A DNA stretch of 64,000 nucleotides. Origin: Paenibacillus artemisiicola (GTDB taxonomy: Bacteria; Bacillota; Bacilli; Paenibacillales; Paenibacillaceae). The stretch lies in contig NZ_JAGGDJ010000002.1 in NCBI RefSeq assembly GCF_017652985.1, positions 544,557 through 608,556 of the forward strand. The letters are read 5' to 3'. Under the pieces are notes generated by a model that was not told the DNA's origin, made no database searches, and saw nothing but the letters and a program-made list of their open reading frames with translations. A program made the translations under genes and the position numbers. This document shows positions 18,450 through 26,756 of the stretch, piece by piece (position 1 is the first letter of the stretch; every line of letters starts with the position of its first letter).

Positions 18450-18767
18450 ATGACCGTGAGAAAAAAATTTCTTCTTACCTTGGTGCTGGTGGGTTGCTTG
18501 ACCTTACTAGTAAGCGCCGGTGTACTTAGCGCTCGTGGAACAGTCACGAACAACGCTAACGACGGCGGAATGAATAACCAAACGTATAACAGCCAAGGGA
18601 TGAACGCAAACAGCTACAATGCTACATCCACTGCAGGCGGCAACTATCGCGCCACTGCTGCGAACGATGACAATGGCATGGATTGGGACTGGCTGGGCTG
18701 GTTGGGACTGCTCGGATTGTTCGGCTTGAGAGGACGCAGTCATAATCGCGAGCCGGAGCGTCGATAG
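18450..18767 (+). CDS. WGxxGxxG-family small exported protein
   Basis: 105 aa. N-terminal signal or anchor helix (KKFLLTLVLVGCLTLLVSAG), a long Asn/Ser/Thr-rich low-complexity middle, and a C-terminal WLGWLGLLGLFGLRGR hydrophobic segment followed by basic residues. This WGxxGxxG tail is a sorting-type signal found in small Bacillales proteins. Function unknown; likely membrane or envelope located. GGAGGAG precedes the ATG by 5 nt. Stands alone between the catabolic run and a bidirectional terminator. Confidence 0.8.
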   Translation: MTVRKKFLLTLVLVGCLTLLVSAGVLSARGTVTNNANDGGMNNQTYNSQGMNANSYNATSTAGGNYRATAANDDNGMDWDWLGWLGLLGLFGLRGRSHNREPERR

Positions 18768-18844
18768 TCACTATCTATAGAGCCGAACAGCAAATAAATA
18801 GGACCCGGCGGCGCTTATAGTCAGGGCGTCAAGAGCATAATGCC

Positions 18845-18873
18845 AAAAAAGCTGCGTGAATCGCAGCTTTTTT
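18845..18873. terminator. Bidirectional terminator between convergent genes
   Basis: AAAAAAGCTGCG / CGCAGCTTTTTT stem with a 5-nt loop; A and T runs on both sides allow use by the small exported protein (+) and the gene ending at 18893 (-). Confidence 0.93.
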
Positions 18874-18892
18874 GATTTGAGACATCGAGTTG

Positions 18893-19360
18893 TTAATATT
18901 TTTTTCGGCTTCGAAACATCCGGAAGATCGCGAAGATCACGATCAGCCATAAGCCGATGCTTAGCAGCGAGAGCAAGGGAGAGCCGAGAGTAAAACCGGC
19001 GAACGGATTGAACAGGGAGCTCACAATCGTACCCAATGCCAGCCCTCCGAGAAGGCCGCCGAAAATTCCGCCAAATCCGGTCCGCTGCGCGGGGGACGTT
19101 CTCGGTGCCCCCGGATTCCGGACATTTTGGTCTTGTCTGGGCGCCGTGCGGCCGGGGCCGACTCCGGGATTAAAGCTTTGTCTGGGTGAGCGTATCGCGC
19201 CGCGGCGATAAGGCTGAACCGTATAGGTTCGTTCGTTTTCCTTTTGGTTCCCGATCCGCGTATCGTACGACGGTTTCTCGTATGAGCTGCCATGCGCGGG
19301 TAATGACGAAACTCCCAGAACCCAAGAGAACAGCAGAATGAACGCCAACGTTTGTCTCAT
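18893..19360 (-). CDS. Membrane protein with signal peptide and Tim44-like Gly-rich segment
   Basis: 155 aa. Signal peptide (MRQTLAFILLFSWVLGVSS), a basic Pro/Gly/Arg linker, then GGIFGGLLGGLALGTIVSSLF and one long transmembrane helix (LLSLLSIGLWLIVIFAIF) ending in RSRKKY. The Gly-rich stretch resembles the N-terminal part of bacterial Tim44-domain proteins, but the Tim44 domain itself is absent. Function unknown; cell-envelope location inferred. The start at 19360 is chosen for its GAGGTGAC ribosome site and because it begins the signal peptide. Confidence 0.75.
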   Translation of the reverse strand: MRQTLAFILLFSWVLGVSSLPAHGSSYEKPSYDTRIGNQKENERTYTVQPYRRGAIRSPRQSFNPGVGPGRTAPRQDQNVRNPGAPRTSPAQRTGFGGIFGGLLGGLALGTIVSSLFNPFAGFTLGSPLLSLLSIGLWLIVIFAIFRMFRSRKKY

Positions 19361-19524
19361 CTTGTATAGGGTCACCTCACCCGTAGCATTCCCCGCCTCA
19401 GGCAGAACATTCGCGATGCCGGTCAACCGTTTCAATCGCTGCGTATTTATACTTGCCTTTCATGGTCGCGATGGCAGCCGAGCCAGCAGGCGTCCGAGTA
19501 GGGATAGTTCGTGTAACGAAGCCA

Positions 19525-19553
19525 TTGACTTGGTAAAGAAAATGATATATCTT
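19525..19553 (+). promoter_or_regulatory. Candidate sigma-A promoter for the DUF896 gene
   Basis: TTGACT (19525-19530), 17-bp spacer, TATCTT (19548-19553), in an AT-rich stretch with a TATCTT/AAGATA inverted repeat just downstream. About 65 nt of leader precedes the gene. Confidence 0.5.
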
Positions 19554-19625
19554 TATATTAAGATAATTGATTTAAAGATATTTACTCAGTCGGATCAGTA
19601 ACCTTATTTTAAGGAGGAGTCGTAT

Positions 19626-19847
19626 ATGCGCAGCCTACTACAAAGAATAAATGAGTTATCCCGAATGGAAACGATGAATGGCTTAAGCGAAATGGAAAAA
19701 ACGGAGCAGGCTGCTCTTCGTCAACAATATCTCCAGCAATTTCGCGGCTCGATCAACAGCATTCTCATGAATGTGACCATTTATGATCCGAACGGCGTTG
19801 ACGTAACGCCCGAGAGATTAAAAAGGGAGCAAGGCCGATTCGAATAA
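19626..19847 (+). CDS. DUF896-family small cytoplasmic protein (YnzC-like)
   Basis: 73 aa. The family pattern is clear: INELSRMETMNGLSEMEKTEQ, LRQQYLQQFRGSINSIL, and VTIYDPNGVDVTPERLK. DUF896 proteins are short helical-hairpin proteins of Firmicutes; the Bacillus member belongs to the SOS response, but no LexA box was recognised here. AAGGAGGAG precedes the ATG. Function otherwise unknown. Confidence 0.93.
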   Translation: MRSLLQRINELSRMETMNGLSEMEKTEQAALRQQYLQQFRGSINSILMNVTIYDPNGVDVTPERLKREQGRFE

Positions 19848-19926
19848 GGTTCCACGGATCGTTAAACGCTGTGCCGAAGGCTGATTTTTGCGAATGACGG
19901 TCGTTAAGTCTAAGGAGGCAAACAAA

Positions 19927-20502
19927 TTGGCGCCTGAACGTCGAACGAAAACGGTAGGATTGATCGTAGGAAGTTTAAGAGAACACTCGTTTAATCGCAT
20001 CATTGCCGCGGCTATCCCCGAGTTGGATACATCTCTTGCATTCGAGTGGATCCCCTTAGCGGATCTTCCGCTCTATAACGAAGATGTGGATCATGGAGAC
20101 GGTCCCGAACCGGTCCGGCGCTTTCGCGAAGCGATCAATCGGGTCGATGGCGTCATCATCGTCAGCCCCGAATACAACTCGGGCATTCCCGGCGTACTGA
20201 AGAACGCGCTGGATTGGGCTTCGACTCCGGCCAAAACCGCCGCGCTGCGCGGCAAGCCGGTCGGGCTGGTCGGCGCTACTCCGGGCGTCAAGGGTACGAT
20301 TCTGTCGCAGCAGCAGATTAGACAGACGTTGGAAGCCATTCAAGCCCGCGTGCTTCCTTTTCATAAAATGTACGTTTCGCAAGTGGGCGATAAGGTAGAC
20401 GCGGAACGGCGAACTTTAACGGATGACACAACCCGCAAGTATCTGAAGCGATACGTGCAGCAATTCATCCTTTGGATCGATCAAGCTCGTGCTTTGGATT
20501 AA
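19927..20502 (+). CDS. NADPH-dependent FMN reductase
   Basis: 191 aa flavodoxin-fold reductase: GLIVGSLREHSFNR binds the FMN phosphate, PEYNSGIPGVLKNALDW is the family hallmark, and KPVGLVGATPG follows. It reduces FMN or quinone-type acceptors with NAD(P)H in the cytoplasm. The start is TTG 19927 with GGAGG at 19914-19918, 8 nt away; a longer ATG frame at 19888 has no ribosome site. It follows DUF896 by 79 nt and ends at its own terminator. Confidence 0.93.
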   Translation: MAPERRTKTVGLIVGSLREHSFNRIIAAAIPELDTSLAFEWIPLADLPLYNEDVDHGDGPEPVRRFREAINRVDGVIIVSPEYNSGIPGVLKNALDWASTPAKTAALRGKPVGLVGATPGVKGTILSQQQIRQTLEAIQARVLPFHKMYVSQVGDKVDAERRTLTDDTTRKYLKRYVQQFILWIDQARALD

Positions 20503-20514
20503 AGGCCTCCATGC

Positions 20515-20564
20515 AAAAACGACGGTTCGAGACGTTTGGTTCACGTCTTGAAGCGCCGTTTTTT
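20515..20564 (+). terminator. Terminator of the FMN reductase gene
   Basis: Long imperfect hairpin (AAAAACGACGG...AGACGT / ACGTCT...CCGTTTTTT) with 7-nt loop and T run, 12 nt after the stop. Confidence 0.8.
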
Positions 20565-20592
20565 GTAAGGAGAGATCACATATGAACCGGAA

Positions 20593-20778
20593 TTACGAAT
20601 TTTCCGCGTCGATGACCTCGTCGAGGGAGGTATGTACATCGCGCTCTGCGGTTTCAATAATGGCTTGATCGGTTTCGTTCGCGCCTTGGATGGCCGCGGC
20701 TGCTTCGGCCTGCCGATTCAATTGCGCTTCGGCTTGACCAATCCCGTGGGCTTCTTGATGATTCCGGCTAGATGTCAT
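20593..20778 (-). CDS. Small acidic Gln/Ala/Glu-rich protein
   Basis: 61 aa, hydrophilic, rich in Gln, Ala and Glu (GIGQAEAQLNRQAEAAAAI), acidic at the C-terminus. An excellent ribosome site (GGAGGTGAT) sits 7 nt before ATG 20778, supporting translation; the longer frame to 20808 includes that site. Composition recalls small spore or stress proteins, but no SASP motif is present and I do not recognise a family. Confidence 0.6.
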   Translation of the reverse strand: MTSSRNHQEAHGIGQAEAQLNRQAEAAAAIQGANETDQAIIETAERDVHTSLDEVIDAENS

Positions 20779-20952
20779 TGTTATCACCTCCAACGTTCCA
20801 TTCAACAAACTCGGTGCAATTGGCTGGACTTAGGACGCGCTGGTCGCCAATTAGAGTATGTCCCTCCGGGTTTCCCGTCATTCGATTTGAACCGAACCAT
20901 TTGCCGATTCCAATTGAAATCGCCAAACTATACAAGAGCCGCTGCCCGATAT

Positions 20953-22242
20953 TTAACCGCTCCTTTTATGCCGATTATGTCTCGCCCGGGCACGAGCCTT
21001 TCCCGAAGACGGAGACTTGGTTGTGGATGAAGGCGGACTCGGCTTGATCGCAAAAAGCGCCAATACCGAGCAAATCAGCGCGCTGCCGGCGAAGAGGTAG
21101 AAGAGCCAGGCTTCCCGGTTCATCATGACCGAGGCGATTAACGGGCCGAGCGCAACGCCGATGAATCGCGCGCTGCTGTACAAGGACGTGATCGTGCCGC
21201 GCTGTTCCTTCTCGATGCCTTCCGTAATGAGCGCATCCAAGCTCGGAAGGACAAGGCCGATCCCGGCACCGCTCACGCACATCAGCGCGATCAGGAACCA
21301 CATGCTTCGGGAATCGGCGATCCCGCAGGATAGCATGGCGGCCATGAGCACGATTAGCCCGACGACGCTGAACAGCTTCATGCGGCGCTTGTTTTCGCCG
21401 ACGATTTTACCCGTGAGGTAGGACAAGAGGCAGATGGCGCTTAACGGAATCGCGAGCAGCAGCCCCTTGCGAATCCCGGAAATCCGGTGATGGTCTTCGA
21501 GCACCGTCGAGAGGTCGTACAGGAACCCGAACATGATGAACATGCTGAGGCAGCCGATCGCGAAGATCGCGTATAGCCAGTGTCCCTTCTCGGCGAGGAG
21601 GGACGCGGTCGTATGAACGAACTTGCCAAAGCCTCGATCCGCCGCCGCGTCGGAATCGCGCGGAGCGGGCGTTTTCACCAGGAACGCGACCGCGAGGATC
21701 GAAATGACCGAGATCGCCGGAATGACGGCCAGGGGCAAAAACCATACAACGGCCGCCAGCGCGGAGCCGAGCACCGGACTCAGCACTTTCCCGAAAGTAT
21801 TGGACGTTTCGATCATGCCAAGACCGCTGCTCACTTCCTCTTTGCTTTGGAACATATCGCCGACCAAGGGGAGCACGATCGGGAAGGCGCCGGCCGCCCC
21901 GACGCCTTGGACAAGCCTGCCCAGCAGAATCAGGCTATAGCCCCACTGTGCCTGCATGAGCCAAGCCGCCAAGCCCGATACGAGCCCGCCGGCCGCCACG
22001 ATGCAAAGCCCGATGAGGATAATCCGTTTACGTCCGAAGACATCGGATAAATAGCCGGCGACGGGGATGCAGAAGATCGATACGGCGGCGTAGACGGTGA
22101 TGATCAAGCTGGTCTGCAGCCCGGATATCTTCAGTTCCCGCTGAATCAACGGGAGAACGGGGATGAGCATGGAGTTCGCGAGCGTCATGATCAGCGGGAT
22201 CGTGGATAAGGCCGCCAGATCCAGCTTCTTTTTTTCCTTCAT
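20953..22242 (-). CDS. MFS-family drug/solute exporter
   Basis: 429 aa, 12 predicted membrane helices. Motif A between helices 2 and 3 is present (GYLSDVFGRKRIILIG), as is the motif-C type region GLGMIETSNTFGKVLSPVLG of 12-helix proton-driven exporters, followed by a hydrophobic C-terminal half. The protein probably exports a drug or metabolite in exchange for protons. The tail (residues 400-429) is unusually rich in Ser, Pro and Arg. GGAGG lies 6 nt before the ATG at 22242. Divergent from manganese catalase. Confidence 0.9.
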   Translation of the reverse strand: MKEKKKLDLAALSTIPLIMTLANSMLIPVLPLIQRELKISGLQTSLIITVYAAVSIFCIPVAGYLSDVFGRKRIILIGLCIVAAGGLVSGLAAWLMQAQWGYSLILLGRLVQGVGAAGAFPIVLPLVGDMFQSKEEVSSGLGMIETSNTFGKVLSPVLGSALAAVVWFLPLAVIPAISVISILAVAFLVKTPAPRDSDAAADRGFGKFVHTTASLLAEKGHWLYAIFAIGCLSMFIMFGFLYDLSTVLEDHHRISGIRKGLLLAIPLSAICLLSYLTGKIVGENKRRMKLFSVVGLIVLMAAMLSCGIADSRSMWFLIALMCVSGAGIGLVLPSLDALITEGIEKEQRGTITSLYSSARFIGVALGPLIASVMMNREAWLFYLFAGSALICSVLALFAIKPSPPSSTTKSPSSGKARARARHNRHKRSG

Positions 22243-22431
22243 GTCGGCCTCCTTCTTGTCTCCGGCAGCCGTTCGACTTCATCGACCGCGCATGAAACGG
22301 ATATAATGTCTCTCTATTTAGTAGGAATTATCCGTCGCGCGGGCCAAAAAACTCGCCGGTATGCCGAATAGGGGAGAAGCCGCCAGGAGATTGTAATGGT
22401 GGCTGACGATACCGAATAAGGAGCGCTGCGC

Positions 22432-23286
22432 ATGTATTACTACAAAGAGGAATTAATCAACAAGATCGAAGTCGACCAACCCGATCCCGCGGCGGCAAAG
22501 GTGCTGCAGGAGACGCTGGGCGGCCAATTCGGCGAGATGCGGACGATGATGCAGTACTTTTTCCAAAGCTCTAATTTCCGCGGGAAAGACAAGCCGTTCC
22601 GCGACTTGCTCCGCGGCGTGTTCCTGGAAGAAATCGCGCATGTCGAGCTTGTCCAGAACACGATCAACCAGCTGTTGAACGAAGCGGGCGGTTCGATGCC
22701 GGGCAATGAAGCCGCGGATGCGGCGCCGCTGAACGAAGCGATCAAGCACGCGAATCCGCATCATTTCATCATGGGGGCGAAGAGCTCGCTTCCGGTGGAT
22801 GCCGGCGGCAATCCGTGGAACGGTTCCTGGGTCTACAGCCACGGGAATCTGATCGCCGATATGCTGAACAACGTGGTTTTGGAATCGACGGGCGTCCTGC
22901 AGAAGACCAGAATCTATGAAATGAGCAGCAATAAGGCCTTCCGCGAAACGCTCGGCTTCCTGATCGTCCGCGACAATGCCCATCAGAACGCGTTCGCCAA
23001 AGCGCTCGAGGCACTGGGCGTCGAATGGGGAAAGCTCTTCCCGGTACCGAATTACGATATTAACAAGTACCCGGAATGCCGTAAATTCGTGGATATGGGG
23101 TACCACAACGTGCAGTTCAATTTCCGGCTGGACGATACCCGAATCGGCGAAGTGCTCTACGGCAAGTCGCCAAGCCGCAACGGCGAGGCCTTCACGGTTA
23201 CGCCGCCGCCCGCCGGATTCCCGGTGCCGCAGCTCCCGGATATGCCGAACGAGCATAGCCCGGGCTTGGTGGACATGATGAACTAA
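22432..23286 (+). CDS. Manganese (non-haem) catalase
   Basis: 284 aa, full length for the family. Disproportionates hydrogen peroxide at a di-Mn centre. The ligands are visible in the four-helix ferritin-like bundle: Glu35 (GGQFGEMRTMMQYF), Glu66/67 and His70 (FLEEIAHVE), Glu151 (VVLESTG), His184 (RDNAHQNAF). The C-terminal PGF-PVPQLPDMPNEHSPG tail is typical of Bacillales spore-coat-associated Mn catalases. AAGGAG precedes the ATG; a TATAAT at 22302-22307 is the best -10 candidate. Confidence 0.97.
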   Translation: MYYYKEELINKIEVDQPDPAAAKVLQETLGGQFGEMRTMMQYFFQSSNFRGKDKPFRDLLRGVFLEEIAHVELVQNTINQLLNEAGGSMPGNEAADAAPLNEAIKHANPHHFIMGAKSSLPVDAGGNPWNGSWVYSHGNLIADMLNNVVLESTGVLQKTRIYEMSSNKAFRETLGFLIVRDNAHQNAFAKALEALGVEWGKLFPVPNYDINKYPECRKFVDMGYHNVQFNFRLDDTRIGEVLYGKSPSRNGEAFTVTPPPAGFPVPQLPDMPNEHSPGLVDMMN

Positions 23287-23306
23287 CGAATCGTATGGCG
23301 AACGGG

Positions 23307-23331
23307 CCCGAGAGAGGATCTCGGGTTTTTT
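23307..23331 (+). terminator. Terminator of the Mn catalase gene
   Basis: CCCGAGA / TCTCGGG stem, 5-nt loop, six T, 20 nt after the stop. Confidence 0.92.
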
Positions 23332-23525
23332 GCGTTTGGCGGAATATCCGTTGATGGCATCAAGCAATGGTTTGGATTCATTTGAAGCGGGAGTCGAATT
23401 CCTGGTTGCAATGGATGGTCAGCCCAGATTGATTGTCTGAAGCTGGCAAGTATAGCTCCTTCGCGTTCAACAAACGTTATAGCATGTGCGCAAGTAAGAG
23501 CGCGGATTCTGTTGGGGGGAATAGC

Positions 23526-23870
23526 ATGAAGTTCGTACTTAAATGGATCGTTAACGGCGCGATCATGGTCGCGTCGTTGATGTATTACGCCCACGCCTCG
23601 CTGTGGTATGCCATTGTGACCGCTACCGTCATTACGATCATTGCTTATTTCGTGGGCGATCAGCTGATTTTACGGATGACGAACAACCCGGTAGCAACGA
23701 TCGCGGATGCCATATTGGCTTACGTTCTTCTATGGCTTGCGGCGGATTCCTTTAATTGGAGTCTGAGCGTCGGGGAAATCCTAATCATCGCGGTCGTCTT
23801 AGGCATCGCGGAGTGGTTTATTCATCGGTATGTGCTGCAATCCGATTTGGAGGTCCGGCCAACACGATAA
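23526..23870 (+). CDS. DUF2512 (YndM-type) membrane protein
   Basis: 114 aa with four hydrophobic helices in a compact integral membrane protein (KFVLKWIVNGAIMVASLM; YFVGDQLILRMTNNPVATIADAILAYVLLW). The GDQLILRMTNNPVATIADA segment is typical of DUF2512, found in spore-forming Bacillales. Function unknown. ATG 23526 follows a GGGGGG-rich ribosome site; the extra 31 codons of a longer frame are not hydrophobic and look non-coding. Confidence 0.88.
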   Translation: MKFVLKWIVNGAIMVASLMYYAHASLWYAIVTATVITIIAYFVGDQLILRMTNNPVATIADAILAYVLLWLAADSFNWSLSVGEILIIAVVLGIAEWFIHRYVLQSDLEVRPTR

Positions 23871-23927
23871 AAGAACGATGTATAGGAAAACTTGAATTCT
23901 TCGTCTACTATGAAAAGGAGTGAGCCG

Positions 23928-24452
23928 ATGGGCATTTTAAGCGGTAATCCCAAGCATGAGCCATTGCATTATGGAGAGGTCTTTGACATATGGTCGGCTT
24001 CCACGGCTGCCAAAGGCTGCATCTCCTCCTATCGTTTGCTTAAAAATCATTGCGGGGACAAGGATTTGCGAAAAATCCTGGATGACGTCATTGATCAGGC
24101 CGAGTTGGAAGCGAGCGAACTCGATACGATTTTAATCAAGAATGGCATTGTTCCGTCACCGACGTTTCCTGACCGTCCGAAAGCGAACGTAGAGGATATT
24201 CCGGCAGGCGCACGGTTTACTGACCAGGAAATCGCGCCAATGGTATCCGTAGATATAGCTGCCGGGTTGGTCGCATGCAGCCAGACCATTGGAAAGTCTG
24301 TCCGGGAAGATCTCGCGGCGCTCTTCAAAAAATATCATGACGCAAAAGCAGCGACCGGGCTTAAAATATTGAGGTTGAGCAAAGAAAAAGGCTGGCTGAT
24401 CCCTCCGCCCTTGGTATTAAATAAGCCGGAAACGGTAGAGGTAAACGCCTAA
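23928..24452 (+). CDS. DUF3231-family protein
   Basis: 174 aa helical, soluble protein: HYGEVFDIWSASTAAKG, YRLLKNHCGDKDLRKILDDVI, DTILIKNGI, and GWLIPPPL near the end. DUF3231 proteins are restricted mainly to spore-forming Bacillales and resemble ferritin-like spore-coat CotF-type bundles; function not established. AAAAGGAGTGAG precedes ATG 23928. It follows the DUF2512 gene by 57 nt and may share its transcript. Confidence 0.88.
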   Translation: MGILSGNPKHEPLHYGEVFDIWSASTAAKGCISSYRLLKNHCGDKDLRKILDDVIDQAELEASELDTILIKNGIVPSPTFPDRPKANVEDIPAGARFTDQEIAPMVSVDIAAGLVACSQTIGKSVREDLAALFKKYHDAKAATGLKILRLSKEKGWLIPPPLVLNKPETVEVNA

Positions 24453-24541
24453 ACGGACTGGCGTTAGCCTGTTTCGAGCAGATGGCGTGTCCATTTTAGA
24501 CAAAAAGCTCAGCAACGCAATCACGCTATGTTCTACGGCTT

Positions 24542-24572
24542 GCCCTGTCCCGGTTGGGTCAGGGCTTTTTTT
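24542..24572 (+). terminator. Terminator after the DUF3231 gene
   Basis: GCCCTGTCCC / GGGTCAGGGC stem, GGTT loop, T7 run. It lies about 90 nt after the stop. Confidence 0.9.
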
Positions 24573-24728
24573 GCATCCCGCCGCTTGTTCGCGCCGCGGA
24601 ACGTCCGCGCGCGGCATTCGTACGACTGGCGTTAACTGCTCGGAAGCGAAAATAACACAGGAATTTATCCTGCGTAATCTCAACGTCGCGGCAGACCGAT
24701 CGCGATATCGCCGGGATACCGATTCCGA

Positions 24729-24737
24729 TGCTATAAT
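24729..24737 (+). promoter_or_regulatory. Extended -10 promoter of the GH5 gene
   Basis: TGCTATAAT is a perfect extended -10 element 27 nt before the GH5 start; no clear -35 is needed or seen. Confidence 0.55.
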
Positions 24738-24764
24738 ATAAGCACAAGCAGAGAGAGTGTCAGG

Positions 24765-26405
24765 ATGGTAGTCAACACGCGGAAAATTCAGCTTGCCCTC
24801 GCGGCGGCGGCAGTGCTGCTGACCGGCTCGTTGGCGGGCTGCACGCCGAACGGGAACGGCGTCAACGCGGCCGGCAACGAAAATGAAGGCAATAAGGCCG
24901 GCGCGGATGCGTCAACCCCGGGGAACGCGAACAAAGGGACGGCCGAAAATGAAGGCGCTTCCCAAACACGTTCATTCACTTACGGTTGGAGGAGAGCAAC
25001 GATGGACTTTCTGAAGGTTGAGGGACGAAGAATCGTCGACGGCCGCGGCCGCGAAGTGCGTCTGCGCGGATTTTCGTTCGCGAGCTGGCTGAATTGGGAA
25101 AATTTCATTCTCGGCATGCCGGGGCATGAAACGGGCGTGCGTCAGGCGCTCGTAAGCGTGCTGGGCGCAGAGCGCGCGGAGCATTTCTTCACAAGCTTCT
25201 TGAACCATTTCATTCAAGCGGACGATTTTCGCTTCATCCGGAGCCTGGGCTGCAATCTGGTGCGCATTCCGTTCAACTATCGGCATTTCGAATCGGACGA
25301 GGCGCCCTACGGCTATTTGCCCGAGGGGTTTGCATGGCTGGACCAAGCCGTCGGTTGGGCGCGCGACAACGGCATTTACGTGATCCTGGATATGCATGCC
25401 GCGCAGGGCGGGCAAAATCCGAACTTCCACTCGGACACCATAACCGGGCACGCCGCCTTCTGGGACCACCAATCCCACCGGGACCGCGCATCCGCATTAT
25501 GGCGGGAGATCGCCCGCCGATACCGGGACGAGCCGGCCATTGCCGGTTACGATCTGCTGAACGAGCCGATTCCGCCGCATATCAGCCAGTTGAACCGGTT
25601 CTATCTCGAGGCGGTTCGGGCTATCCGCGAGGTGGACGAGCGGCATATCGTGTTTATCGAAGGCGACGGCTATGCGACCCGCTTCGACGAGCTTGATCCG
25701 CCTTTTGACGAGAATGCGGTGTACAGCATGCATTACTACTCCGCCTGCGGGATGGGAAATACGGAATATCCCGGGACGGATCCGCATTCAGGCCGATACT
25801 GGGACCGCGAAGCGCTGAAACGGGAATATATCGAGCGGAGCGCGTTCATGCGCAAGCATGGCGTGCCCAACTGGTTCGGCGAGACGAGCGTCACGTTTCC
25901 CGCTTCGGTCTCGCAAGCATCGCGGATGCGTTTTCTGGAGGATACGCTCTCGATCGCCGAGGAGCAGGGCGATTCCTGGACGTTCGGCATCTACAAGGAC
26001 CTGGGCAAAACCGGCATCGTCCATGTCGATCCGGCATCGGAGTGGGTGAGGCGCACCGCTCCGGTCAGCCGCGCGATCGACGCGCTGCATTGTAATCCGT
26101 TCGCGGACCATGCGGACGAGAACGATTGGATCGCCTTGTGCCGCAAGCTCGGCAACCATATCCATCAAACGATTGGCGGCCTGGACGGGAGCGCCTCGGC
26201 CGAGGAGCTGAACCGAACGGTTCTGTTCCGCCTGAGCGAATGCATCGCGCCGGTTCAGCTGCAGATTCCGTTCGCCCGTCAATTCTCCGCGCTGAGCGAG
26301 GCGGAGATCGACGGCATGATGCAGTCGTTCCTGCTGCGGAACTGCCGCCGGCACGAAGGCTGGGCCGATATCGTGCGCCGCACGACCGGCGCGGACGCTC
26401 AGTGA
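24765..26405 (+). CDS. GH5-type beta-glucanase, lipoprotein form with internal start
   Basis: 546 aa. Residues 1-26 form a lipoprotein signal (lipobox LAGC, Cys26); residues 27-75 are an Asn/Gly/Glu linker; the TIM barrel runs from about 83 to 440. Catalytic residues: acid/base Glu267 in LLNEP and nucleophile Glu373 in NWFGETS; VILDMHAAQGGQN and MHYYSACG are further GH5 landmarks. A C-terminal helical region (about 450-546) is of unknown use. Oddity: GGAGGAGAGCAACG stands directly before in-frame ATG 25002 (Met80), so a leaderless 467-aa cytosolic form could also be made. Cellulase, exoglucanase and xyloglucanase activities cannot be told apart. Confidence 0.9.
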   Translation: MVVNTRKIQLALAAAAVLLTGSLAGCTPNGNGVNAAGNENEGNKAGADASTPGNANKGTAENEGASQTRSFTYGWRRATMDFLKVEGRRIVDGRGREVRLRGFSFASWLNWENFILGMPGHETGVRQALVSVLGAERAEHFFTSFLNHFIQADDFRFIRSLGCNLVRIPFNYRHFESDEAPYGYLPEGFAWLDQAVGWARDNGIYVILDMHAAQGGQNPNFHSDTITGHAAFWDHQSHRDRASALWREIARRYRDEPAIAGYDLLNEPIPPHISQLNRFYLEAVRAIREVDERHIVFIEGDGYATRFDELDPPFDENAVYSMHYYSACGMGNTEYPGTDPHSGRYWDREALKREYIERSAFMRKHGVPNWFGETSVTFPASVSQASRMRFLEDTLSIAEEQGDSWTFGIYKDLGKTGIVHVDPASEWVRRTAPVSRAIDALHCNPFADHADENDWIALCRKLGNHIHQTIGGLDGSASAEELNRTVLFRLSECIAPVQLQIPFARQFSALSEAEIDGMMQSFLLRNCRRHEGWADIVRRTTGADAQ

Positions 26406-26436
26406 GCGATTGCGTCGTCCAGATATTCCAAAGATC

Positions 26437-26465
26437 GGCCGCGGGAGCGCCCCGCGGCCTTTTTT
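26437..26465 (+). terminator. Terminator of the GH5 gene
   Basis: Very GC-rich stem GGCCGCGGG / CCCGCGGCC with T6 run, 31 nt after the stop. Confidence 0.93.
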
Positions 26466-26523
26466 GCCGTTCGCGTATACGCCTTGGAATAGCGGCATGG
26501 TAAGTCGGAAAGGCGCCTATTTT

Positions 26524-26707
26524 AAACACCGTTCAAAATATGCATCGCACTAGTAACCTCTTTTGAAAGTCAACTCGAATTACGCGGAAAATGCCGGGGA
26601 ATGGCGTCGAAATTGCAGGGTTTTTATTCGTTGACACCTATCCGCGCGTGATTTATTATCGGCTTCAGAAGCGGATGATTTTACTAATAAAACGCTGTTC
26701 AATATTG
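26524..26707 (+). repeat. Pair of direct repeats around the promoter of the SLH gene
   Basis: AAACACCGTTCAAAATAT (26524-26541) and AAACGCTGTTCAATATTG (26690-26707) agree at 13 of 18 positions and flank the promoter at 26631-26659. Possibly regulator sites; could be chance. Confidence 0.3.
26631..26659 (+). promoter_or_regulatory. Sigma-A promoter of the 1013-aa exoprotein gene
   Basis: TTGACA (26631-26636), 17-bp spacer, TATTAT (26654-26659). This is near-consensus and leaves a leader of about 90 nt. The leader contains a second GGAGGTG (26707-26713) followed by a 4-codon GTG...TAA frame. Confidence 0.75.
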
Positions 26708-26756
26708 GAGGTGAACCGAGCGTAAGTCTTCATTACAATTAATCGGAGGCGAAACG

